Shown here in pieces: positions 11,096 to 21,599 of a stretch of DNA of 64,000 nt. The translations under genes and the position numbers were made by a program. The notes below the pieces were generated by a model. That model worked only from the letters and a program-made list of their open reading frames with translations, was not told where the DNA came from and ran no database searches. How positions within the stretch are numbered: the first letter of the stretch is position 1; every line of letters starts with the position of its first letter. Source of the stretch: Lumnitzera littorea (taxonomy: Eukaryota > Streptophyta > Magnoliopsida > Myrtales > Combretaceae); assembly GCA_024138015.1 (NCBI GenBank), contig JAMXBB010000009.1:94552916-94616915 (forward strand), in the 5' to 3' direction.

Positions 11096-13375
11096 GTGAA
11101 TGAGCCGTTAGCTTCCTCAATTGCTGAATAAAAAGCATAGGGATTCTTGAGAGAAGTGTTGCCAAGAGGCTGAGAAATACCATAAGGCCATGCTTTACAT
11201 TTGAGACCTATGCATCAAATAATCCATTCAAATACAAGCACACTGGAGATTAAGGAATACAATTGTTCCTTTAACGATTATGGTACGCTCTTAATCTCTC
11301 TTTTTGTTTCAAATTCGTTTCATGTGTCGTTCCTCAATGTATGTATGCTGGTGATTATATTAATTCATCCAACCCTTTTATTTTCTTTTTTTTTTTTTTT
11401 TTTGAAAAAAAGAAATATCTTCTTGTGAAGATTTCGTTCTGCTTCATTCAAACATGAGTTGGTCCGCTCTTGTTCTAATCCTGTTCTTTTTGTTGCAGTT
11501 TTGCTGCTAAATATTGAGATGACAATCCCTTCATTGTTTGATGCGGTCCACCCTGAGTTGAGATATCGTAATATGGCTTGCTTGGAGTGTAGGTGATCAA
11601 CTGCAATATTGTTCCCTTGATCCGGTCCATTCTCTATGTGGTCATGTACTTTTGCCATTACACGTGTCCCAACATGAACTCACGGCCCTTTGCTTTGTAT
11701 CAACCCTGACATGGTATTTTAATTTCTTGAATTGACACGGAATTTTCCTCCATGTACGTGTGTGATCAAATGAGGCTTCTATATGTGTTGTGATTATATC
11801 TCATGCGAACACAAGATATACGCTATTACTAACAATCTTTCTTACTAGCATTTTACTGCTGCCCCTCTAACGTGAATTTGGTTGAAAATGAGATACATAC
11901 GTCATTGCTTGGTCAAACTATTGCAGATAAATGTAATTCGCAATTTTCCATATGTTTTGGCGGTGGACAATTCCTTTAATACAAGAAAATCAAGGTTGGA
12001 TCTTTACAAAATACAGCTGGAGCACCCTTTCTCACTAGCAAATTACTGCTAGAGTTTATTTATTTATTTTTCAATCCAATCATATTAAGTTACTACAGAT
12101 TTAAAATAAAGTTTAGTTTATTTCCTTAAAATTATGAGGTAGCAATTATTTTACTCCTACCGGATTGCTTGGTTCATAGATTATCGATTGTATAACCTAT
12201 ATAAGGACATTATGTCCTTCATTTTGTAATGCGATTCGAGAGAGGAATGAGATATGAGATAGTGCTTTACCAGCAAAAGTTCCATTCGCTATTTTTCTTA
12301 GCTTGTGTTATCAACCTTCGAGGATTTAATTCTTTTTGCACCCAACATAATTTAATGTAGTTGAGTGAAAAATAAGATAAGCTCTTGTATCCCACTAGTG
12401 AAGATCCACGAATTCCCTCGTGTTCTCACTTCGTTAAATTTGTAGACAGTAATCTATCTATCACTTTCAATACCTATAGCACCCTGGCCTCCATCTTTCA
12501 TTAATAATTTCATATTTATCTTTAAACATTAACATTATATCTAGTGTACCCAACAATTACTTGTGTGCATGGAATATTTACGAGGACATTGCTCTCCGCC
12601 TTCTTCCATTTCGTTTTTTTTAATCGCAATAAGGCCTTTTTTTTTTTAAATAACATGCTAGTTGATAGTGATATCCAGGTTGTGGACATGGTCAACTCTT
12701 GGAAATTAGAATGAACTCCTATCACTACTTCTCCAAAATGAAAATGGGAGTCCTTAGTTAGTGAGTTCAACTCCCTGGTTTCAAGCTTGTCTAGGACCAT
12801 TCAATTTCCTTTTCTCCTCTATATTTTGGCTTACCGAGATTAATAAGAATAAAAGAGGGATATGTGCTATTTCTTTTTCCCCTCTTACTCATCATTTGGC
12901 AATTTGTATAAAATAATATGGAGAGACTGAAGAGTGACATTGAGATTCTAATTAGAGTATTCTCCAAAATATGTAGGTCTTTACAAAAAAAGCAATGAGT
13001 ATGTGCCTGAATATGTCGAATTTCTTATTCCTTGATTCCATGCGCTAGTATGTATCTTCTTCAAAATAAAGTTCCCCCTCCATTTTTTTTAGTTCGGCAG
13101 TGTTGTTGATGTGTATGTGCTTGAATATATTCAATTTCTTATTTCGTGATTCCATGTGCTACAACAGGCCATTGTGTCTTGATGAATACACGATCGTTGA
13201 GGTCTTGTCCTGCTCAATTACATGTTTGGTCCCCTGGATTTATCTACGTTCCCTCTTGAATCAATATTCCTTGTGTAAACCAATCCGATGCTTCTTTTTC
13301 CTTTTAATGTAATATCCATCATTTAGCTCTATGCTCTTTACAACATAAATGGATACGCTAAGTTTAATCCGCAGT
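11096..13375. other. No confident gene; LTR-like promoter at ~12195 and a 50-bp duplication
   Basis: The segment has scattered ORFs that I do not recognise. The stretch 12170-12330 (CCTATATAAGGACATTATG, then a GAGAGAGG leader) looks like the promoter and start of a copia-type LTR but no partner was found. 12999-13048 and 13113-13162 are ~80-85% similar direct repeats (GTATGTGCYTGAATAT...). A T-run at 11386-11403 precedes a CTTCTTGTGAAG hairpin-like sequence. Confidence 0.4.
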
Positions 13376-13791
13376 TCATTTTACCACTAACCATAATATA
13401 CAATTATTATAATTTCAGTAAATTTTTAAGCATAGATAAAGGATACAAACGATGAATAATGTGTCATAGAATAAGCAATGAGTATATTGATGGATGGGAA
13501 GGGTTTATATATAACTTTTATTTAGGCAGCTTAGGAGAGGAAATTGCATATCCTTGTGAAAAATTTTGTCATAGATCCATGCTTCATTTTACCACTAACC
13601 ATAATATAAAATTATTCTGATTTTTGTTACTCATAGATAAATGGATAAAGGAGACAAAGGATAAATGAAGTGTCATAGAACAAGCAATGCGTATATTGAT
13701 GGATTGGAAGGACTTTTAAGTATGGCTTTTACTCAAGTAGCTTTGAGAAGGAAATTACTTGTATCTGTAAAAAATGTTGTTATAGGTATTG
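13376..13791. repeat. Tandem duplication, unit ~208 bp
   Basis: Unit 1 (13376-13583) and unit 2 (13584-13791) both start TCATTTTACCACTAACCATA and both contain TCATAGAAYAAGCAATG and TATATTGATGGAT. They are roughly 80% similar and lie just upstream of the CACTA transposase remnant. Confidence 0.75.
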
Positions 13792-13814
13792 GTAGCGTAG
13801 AAATATTGTTTTTG

Positions 13815-15332
13815 AACACTTAATATGTAACGGGTTTAGTCTAGCATATAACAAATGGGTTTTCTATGGAGAGAGATCATCATCATGCTTTAATGTAAAT
13901 AACATAGGTGATACTAATGGTGATGATAATGCATTAAACATGTGAGACAATATTGATTCAGGATTATTGTATGACAATTTTATGGAAGTAGTAGAAGAAT
14001 TATGAAACCATGGTGAGGAGATTAGAGAGGGACTAATTGTGAAGGCTAAGAAATTTTATGGACTAGTGGAGGAAGGTCAGCAAGAGTTGTATCCGGGTTG
14101 TAAAAGCTTTTCGAAACTTTCTTTCACAATTCAATCATATCTCCTTAAATGCTTTCATGGATTGAGTAATATAACATTTGCTAACCTTTTGGAGTTGTTG
14201 AATGAAGCATTTTCTAATGCACAAATTTTAAAGTCTTTCAATAAAACAAGAAATTCAGGAGGAGATCTAGGTTTGGATTATAAAAAAATACATACATGTT
14301 CAAATGATTGTATCTAATTAGGGAAGAATGACAAAGAAGTAAACCAATATTGTGTATATGGTACTTCTAAAAAACCATTAAAGACCATCAAAAGAATAGT
14401 GAAAGCTAATTCAAGTACCAAGTTCTTACAAAGGTATTGAGGTCCTTCTCATTAAAACTTAGGCTTCAAGGGTTGTTCATGTTCAAAGACAACCATGAGG
14501 TGGCATGTGGATGAAGAACTGAAAGATAGCTATATAAGGCATCTTGTTGATGGTTAGGCTTGGAAAGATTTTGATTGGAAGCATCCTAATTTTTTACAAG
14601 AACTTCACAATGTAAGACTGAGTTTAGCTAGTAATGTTTTAGCTAGTGATGGTTTCAATTCATTCCAAACATTAAGCGTTTCTCATAACACATAGACAGT
14701 AGTTTTGATAAACTACAATTTATCACCATAGATATCTATGAAGCTTGAGTATTTGATGTTATCTTTCTTACACTAAGCCCAAGTAGTTCCACAAAAAATA
14801 TAGATGTTTACTTGCGACCATTGATTGAAGAGTTAAAAGAGTTATGGGAGTTTAGAGCTGAACTTATGATGCTTCAAAGGACGAGAATTTTTTATGTTGC
14901 TTCAAATGACCAGAATTTTTTATGTTGCTTCAAATGACCAGAATTTTAAGATGCATGTAGCCTTACCTTAAACCATCAATAACTTTTTTGCTTATGTTAT
15001 ATTATCTTGATGGAGCACCAAACAATGATTAGCATGTCTTTATTGTAACAATGGAATTGCTTCTCATCAACTAAAACACAAAGTTATATATATATATATA
15101 GGTCATTTTAGGTTCTTAAATACCAATCACCTATGGAGATTTAATAAAAAAAATTTTCAACAGTGATGTAAAGATCATGAATGCACTGATTTTTCAATAT
15201 TGAAGTGTCAAGTTTTACATTTAAATTAGAGTGTGCCATTGGAAAAAAGAAAAAAAAGAAAAAACCAAATGGCCTATGGACAAAAAGGTATATTTTCTTG
15301 AGTTGCCATATTGAAAGTTAATAAAGTTTAAT
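13815..15332 (+). pseudogene. CACTA (En/Spm) TNP2-type transposase pseudogene, 5' part
   Basis: The longest open piece (14039-14317) contains FYGLVEEGQQELYPGCKSFS and KIHTCSNDCI, the standard amino-terminal pattern of plant TNP2 transposases including the CPNDC-like motif. Reading on through stops gives MRWHVDEELKD, AWKDFDWKHPNF, a DGFNSFQTLSVSHNT block and LIEELKELW-like sequence, all in TNP2 order. A 28-bp tandem duplication at 14885-14940 shifts the frame. The ORF breaks at 15332, where a solo LTR is inserted after a remnant of LPYWK, and resumes at 16734. CACTA ends were not found. Confidence 0.85.
14885..14940 (+). repeat. Exact 28-bp tandem duplication inside the CACTA transposase
   Basis: Two perfect copies of a 28-bp unit starting GAATTTTTTATGTTGC follow each other, with a partial third start at 14941. 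As 28 is not a multiple of three, it frameshifts the transposase. Confidence 0.9.
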
Positions 15333-16733
15333 TGTACCCATTTTATAGGTATATTTTATATTGCTTTTATAGGTTTTTTAGTGTAATTTTACTGCAAATT
15401 AGTATTAAATTTTAGCACTTTATTATACTAATTTATATATTTTTATATTTTTTATAGGAAAAATGTGCAATATTGAAAAATGTACATGTGATGACAAAAG
15501 CACACGAAATTGCAAGAAGAAGAAATTAAATTACGAGAGCTCTATAGGCAAGGACCATGTTCATGGTTCTAGGCCATGGTTACCCAATGGATGAAAGACG
15601 TATGTTACTTATTGAATGAAGCCAAGTTCCCATATTTTTTATTTCATGTGAGAATTGAAGCATAGAAAAATGACATGCAAAGACCATGGTTCCAAACTTC
15701 TAAGGCATAGTCATTTTATATTATTTTTGGAGAGAATTGAAGCCATTCAAGAAAGATATATAATTATATCTTGCAAGGCCAATCTTTATGGGATTCCTTA
15801 TAATATAAATAGTAAGCCACATAATATAATAGAATAAGGACAGAGAAACTAAAACAGTAGAGTAAATATAGAATAAAATTTTCTTTCATTCACTATTCTA
15901 GAGTTTTAGAAAAAGAGTTTGGTTTTCTTCTCAAGGATTTCAACATCAGAAAATAATAAGAGCAATAATTGATTTTGAATTGAAGATTGGAACTCCTAAA
16001 GAGGTTATTTATTTCTTTTCAATAAATTCTTGATTTGGATATTGTCTTTCCTATTATTTCTCCATTGCACTTTATTTAATATTACTTAGTAGAATTTAGA
16101 TTATCAATTTATGAATTGTGTCTATTGTTTAAAGTCTATAATTCTCTAATAACGACAACATGTATTTGATTGTATTGGAATATGCATTAATTAGAATTGT
16201 GTCATGAGACCTTTTCTAATTGTTTATTGTGAACTAGATGATTTGGATTAAGGAGACATAATATATATTCTTTAATTCAATTAAGGTTTAATAACAATAA
16301 ATGATTAATTTAATTTATCACTCATGTAGTTATAGAAAGGTTAAATTAATTATTCTTGGATATTCGCTTTGTAAGAAGGACTACTTAGTGTTAAATTGCC
16401 TTAAAACTAAACCTGTTAAGATACTTTTATTATCACATCTAGTATTGTAATTATCTAGTTTGGAATTAAATCTTTAAAGATATTAAATATCCTAATTTAT
16501 TTATTTTACTAATTTAGTTTTCTTTGGAATTTAATTTTTTTATAATCTTTATTTTAATTGCCTAGATTTAGTTAGGATTAATACTAATAAAAATTAGACA
16601 TTATTCCCTATGGATTTGACTTAGTTCTCACTAGTAATATTACTACATATGCAACCTAGTCCTCTTGCTAGTAAAATGTGCTTTAGGTATAAAAAATAGT
16701 ATTATAAAAAGTAGAATGAGGTTAAGCATGTCA
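15333..16733 (+). mobile_element. Solo LTR of a Ty3-like element, inserted in the CACTA transposase
   Basis: It starts TGTACCC and ends GCATGTCA (TG...CA). The flanks read AAAGTTTAAT on the left and AAAGTATAAT on the right, and the transposase reading continues across the insertion (HNLELMDIEKNIF on the right side). It shares the TATAAATAG box (15804-15812), the AGTTAGGATTAATA block, GACTTAGTTCTCACTAGT and the GGTTAAGCAT end with the LTR at 7730-10241. No genes are inside. Confidence 0.75.
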
Positions 16734-17290
16734 AAAGTATAATGTCTACACAACTTAGAATTGATGGATATAGAAAAAAATATATTTGATAGCTTGCTTA
16801 GAACACTATTAGACATTCCTAACAAATCAAATGACCATGTAAATGCTCGATTTAACTTGCAAAATATGGGACGAGGAAGGAACTCCATTCTATTCCTTCT
16901 AGTAATTTTCTTCATGTATATTGTACTAAAGCATCTTACTATATGACTTTGAGGAGAAAAATATTTTTTTGCAACATTATGGAAAATACAAAATTATCTT
17001 AAAGTTATGCATCAAATATCAGTTCATGTGTGAGAATTTCAAAGAGAAAGATTTTAGGTTATAAAAATCATGATGCTCATGTTATGTTGCATTACTTACT
17101 TCAAGTAGCAATTAGAAAACTCTATTGAAGTATGTGGCAATCCCCATGATCAAATTAGGTGTCTTTTTGAGAGGGGTATGTAGGAAAGTTTTCAAATAAG
17201 AAGATATGATTATATACAAAATGAAATTATTGAAATTCTATAGCATCTTAAAAGGATTTTTCTACCAAGTTGTTATTTTTTTTTCTTTGA
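16734..17290 (+). pseudogene. CACTA TNP2-type transposase pseudogene, 3' part
   Basis: It continues the 13815-15332 reading with HNLELMDIEKNIFDSLL, LDIPNKSNDHVNAR and, after frame breaks, NHDAHVMLHYLLQVAIRK, which are the conserved 'MHIEKN...' and 'SHDCHVLM' regions of plant TNP2 transposases. There are many stops. It ends against the gypsy remnant that starts at 17294. Confidence 0.85.
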
Positions 17291-17293
17291 TAT

Positions 17294-17990
17294 AATGGTA
17301 CAAGGAAGAGGACAAGCAAGTAGACTTGTAGTAACAAGACCTAGACAAAGAATACCTATACAAGTGTTGGCACTTTAGTAGTAACAACAATATTAGGACA
17401 TTTAGGAAAAATGAACCATAACAAGAGCATTTATGATAAGTTTTGAGTTAATTACGAGACGAGTGGTTTTATTCCAATATAAAGTATGAATTTTGATTGG
17501 AGTAAGTATCCTTCTTGGGCCACATAATAAATAAAGATGGTATTTTGGTAGATCTCAAAAAAGTGAAGGCAGTGATTGATTGGCTAAGACTGAAAATAGT
17601 AACTAAGATCAAAAGTTTCTTAGGGTTGGTTGAATACTATAGAAGATTTGTGGAAGGGTTTTGCTAAACTAGCAGCTGCATTGATAAGGTCAATTCAAAA
17701 AGGAGTCAAGTTTGAACAGAATAATATTTGTAAGAATAGTTTCCAAATAGTAAAAAAGAAGTCTGTACTAGCTCTAATGTTAGCATTACGAAAGAGTGTG
17801 GAAAAGTTTGTAATTCATAGTGATGTTTCATATCTAGGCTTAAGTTGTGTAGTCTTGTAAGAAGGTCAAATAATAGCTTATGCATCTCGCCAAACATATG
17901 AGAATCCAAGGCTTTTAAGCAATCTAAGTAAGCTTTCAAGGATGAATGAAAGTTTTTGTATGTGATTGGGATGTGAGCCCACAAAAATTA
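17294..17990 (+). pseudogene. Internally deleted Ty3/gypsy: gag-like start joined to RT/RNase H
   Basis: From 17480 a reading with LLGHIINKDGILVDLKKVKA, KSFLGLVEYYRRFVEGF and AKLAAALIRSIQKGVKFEQN is the end of RT and the RT-RNase H linker of a chromovirus-like gypsy element. FVIHSDVSYLGLSCVVL is the first RNase H motif (catalytic D present) and IIAYASRQ follows. A frameshift lies at ~17660 (VEGF/AKLAA). Only ~180 bp upstream, 17294 opens a short basic ORF (MVQGRGQASRLVVTRPRQR) that looks like a Gag start, so protease and most of RT appear deleted. The gag call is weak. Confidence 0.7.
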
Positions 17991-19800
17991 ATATTAAATA
18001 GGGAATAATAATAATTTTTTCTCGTGGCAATTAAATAAATATGTATTAAGTTAAGAAAAATAGGGAAATTATATAAATAGGAGAGGAAACTGTAAGTTTC
18101 ATGTTTTCTCCTTTTCTTTATGTAAGTAGAGTTTCTATTCCTCTCTCATTAATAGAAGCTCTTGTTCCTTCATAGTTGACACTATGCTGGTGGATCAAGA
18201 AAACATTTAGGTTGTAGGTAAGAGTTTATAAGGATTTTTTATGTAAGAAATCTTTCTAACTTCATACTATTGCATTATAATGGAGGAACATAATTATAGG
18301 GAGTGAGTTATAGAGTTTGTGCTTAGAAACCCTTGAACCTGTAAGTTGTATATTTTAAGAGAAAAGTGATAGTTTTGATGGAGTTTTCAATTTTAATTCG
18401 TAATTTGATTGAACGTTGGCTGTAGATTTGTAATAAGAGAGAAAGAATGATCAAATACTGCAATTTCGTATTGAAACAAGTTATGTATATTATAGTTTTC
18501 TTATTCTTCTTACATAAAATATGTATTAAGATTAAAAAGACACATTTGAGCGTCTTTTGTTTTTTGAATTTAGAGCTGCAAAGTGAAGGATCTTAGGTTT
18601 TATGGAAGAAGGTTGAGTAATGAAGGTTGGGGATGGAACAATATTGATGAGAAGTAGAAAACAAGAAGAAAGAAACGTGGGCAAGGTACATGGCCGTATT
18701 TATGTTCGTATAACTCTCAGGTATGGATTGCTTATAAAATGTATGAGCATGTTTGAGTGTGTAATCATGTAGTGGGTATATGGAGTTACACGGTGTGTAC
18801 ATGCCCTTTGCATCTCAATGTTGAATCAGGGTCATGTTTCGTAACACGCTCAATAAATATGGCTAAGCTACACAGTTGTATACATGACCATGCACTTTAT
18901 TCCTTCTTAGTTTGTCTACTTTCCACATAGTTTCTTTTTCTTTGCCTTATCCAAATATTAATTTATAAGTTATAATTTATTTAGACTAGATTAGCCATAG
19001 TTAATAACTTCTAGCTTAGATATTTTTCAAATCAATAAGATTAAAATAGAGTAGGAGTAATCAAGGATAGAGTTAAGGACTTAAAACTCAAGAATATATT
19101 ACTGAAAGAAATTATTTTTGGTGTGATACTCTAGTAGTAAAGATTGACTTGAGTTTTGATTTAGTTCCTTCTGTTGTTGCTGTACTAAGTATGTAATAAC
19201 CTTGGATGCTAACTGTGCTTGTGTAGGCTAGTTAAACATGAATTGGAGTTAACAATTATTTGAAATGTTAATTGTTTGCAGTTTATACGTAACTATGCTC
19301 AAGGAGCCATAATGCCAGTATCCTTAGGTTGGCATCTTGATGATCGATATATGATAGTGACCCGAGTGGAGTCATGTATTAAAATGATTTGATGTAGATT
19401 TAGGGTGTCCAGAGCCCACAATGGCAATGTCCTAGCGATATTTTAGATTTAGAGGCATCTAAGAATTGTAGTATCGATGCCTTAGCTTAGGTTACAAGGT
19501 TTGATGGGGAGAGGGATGAGTATGTTGATTATTATGACTAGAGATTTGAGTTTAGAAGATATTTTAAGGGGAAACCATTTGTTAGTTTTAATGTGTTTAT
19601 GTGATTTTAATTAAAATTTTTGGACTTGTGGTTATTATAACTTGTTTATGGTTTATGAATTATTTTGAATTCATATAAAGAATTATTTCATTAGATTATT
19701 TGGAGTTAAAGTTTTGTATGTTTTTTAAAGGTTGAAGAATGTAGTTAGAGTCTTAGTATGTCATTAGCAAGTAATGACACGTGATGGGCTATACCATCTT
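17991..19800 (+). repeat. LTR-like noncoding retroelement DNA
   Basis: There is no protein. A promoter-like TTATATAAATAGG lies near 18073-18085, followed by a pyrimidine-rich leader. 18780-18900 has repeated ACACGGTGTGTACATG-type motifs and 19440-19480 an AGTATCGATGCC motif, both reminiscent of Del/Tekay-type gypsy LTRs. It follows the deleted gypsy at 17294-17990 and may be its 3' LTR. Boundaries were not established. Confidence 0.35.
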
Positions 19801-19904
19801 GAATCTGTACCACTATAGTAGCAATTATTATATAAGCACATCTTCGTAAAACAAGGAGGTTATTGTGAATCCTTAGGAGGTTGCAAGCAGCCATCTGAGG
19901 TACA

Positions 19905-20408
19905 CAGGTTCCTGTTTCTCATCGAGGTCCAATTTCGGAAGAAGAGCAGCGGAAGAGGATTGTGCTATAGGAAGTATCTATCACGTTTCCAGATTGGAGC
20001 CAACATCAAGAAACCTGCTGAATTGCATATGAAAACTGTGGCTTGTATACCAAAACTGCTCATCAAACTATGCGGCGGAGCTAGATCACATTGGCAGAGG
20101 GGAGGAGTCTAAAGGATTCCAAAGGTCAAATCCAAATGGATATAGAACAACCATTGCGCAACCTTCCAACCGAAGCAAAGAAGCCACGAGTGCTTGACAA
20201 TTTAGGCGTTTCCAGCAACTCCATGAACGATTAAATGAAGGTTGATATGCCAGAATTGGTATCCTCCTAAGAGATGGCAATGAATCCAAATAGCTTAATG
20301 GATAGATCATCAAACAAGGAGCAATCTCCATCTTAGTTTAACCCAGGAGGCCAGATTCCAAATCAAATAGTTCCTAACAGTTGTACCAGCATAGACAAAA
20401 AGTTGTAG
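19905..20408 (+). pseudogene. Decayed fragment of an unidentified plant protein gene
   Basis: One frame of 168 codons reads as ordinary protein broken only by point stops. It contains SEEEQRKRIVL, MDIEQPLRNLPTEAKKPRVL, GVSSNSMND, MKVDMPELVSS and NPGGQIPNQIVPNS. The Ser/Asn/Pro-rich composition suits a disordered part of a nuclear or regulatory protein. Several stops sit where a Gln codon with C-to-T would be expected (SS*EMAMNPNS, SPS*FNPG). Local GC is higher than that of the flanks. I do not recognise the parent gene. It may be a captured or retrotransposed fragment, and its ends are not defined. Confidence 0.5.
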
Positions 20409-21599
20409 TAGCAGTTATGTATAATCTGTATTATCTCTGGGGTTGACACAATCGACCATATAGTCTAGTTTATCAATATTGCAATGGATTCATAATTAAT
20501 TGGCAAGCATAAGAATTGATACGTGGTATTAATACTGCCATTTAAGATCATTTTACGATAATCTATCATTCATTGAACCGTAGTTGTATTCTATCTTTTT
20601 TATGGAGATCTCAAATACTATTTTTACTGAGATTCAGACACTACATTTATCATTTTATAGCCAAACACATCCATGTTTCAATTTCCCTTGGACATAGAAT
20701 TGAACTTAATCAGTCCAAGATTAGAGAAAGTTCCTCATACTGAATCGGGTTGATCATCCTGGTCGTTGTTGGAGAGCATAACCTCAAAAGAATTGTTTCT
20801 AAAACCAAATGTGATAGGATCAAAAAAATGAGAACACGAAATAAACCAAAAATACTGTGAAATTGGAAAGAATGATGCCTTTGCACGATGGAAAAAGACA
20901 TGAAACTTGTGGAGTACAGAACTGATACATCAATCTGTACCGCTATGTCATTTCCCTGTCTTCTCCAAAGGCTAGGCTGGAAAATCACTCAAACATGGCT
21001 TTTTCTTCCTAATTCCGAGCTCCTATTGGCATAAAGAGAAGTATTCCAAATGCTCATGGACATGTATTTTAAACAGCTTAAGGATTTCTATCAACACAAG
21101 AAGTTACGAGTACAATAAATCAACTAATATACTAATTACAATTGGTTTTGAGGAGAGGAAATCAGGCAGAAGCCATATTCGAAGGCATAATTCAACAACT
21201 GATGTATAATAAATCAAATGAAATTGTAGAAGATATCTCTATGCTTCAAAATGACTGAAACTAGTAATTGTCTCGAGTGAGACAACAAAAACATGAGCAA
21301 TCTACTTCTCCGTAGGCTCAAATAAACAAAAACCCACTCCTGGAAGAAAAATGTAATTACATAAATAATTTTCACTCGCACTCCACAAGATGAGCATGCT
21401 AAGATCCTTGCAAGTGACCATATAGTGTAATGCTGCCAAATGACCGCATCCTTGTTTGAGCAACTCAATATCTATTACTCTGGAGAGAGGTGACTACAGG
21501 GAAGTGACTACGAACTTGAAGCAATGGATACAGCTTGTATCCAATTTGTAATGCCCCATATTCCAATATCTCCAACTGCTGGACTTGCTAGCTGAAATC
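20409..21599. other. 3' flank of the WD40 gene; no other gene
   Basis: AT-rich, with only short ORFs lacking recognisable motifs. The part nearest 21600 should hold the minus-strand 3' UTR of the WD40 gene; I did not find a convincing polyadenylation signal. Confidence 0.5.

Noticed and set aside
11365..11658. 97-codon minus-strand ORF
   Set aside because: Half of it is the translation of a T-run (poly-Lys/Phe) and the rest has no known motif.
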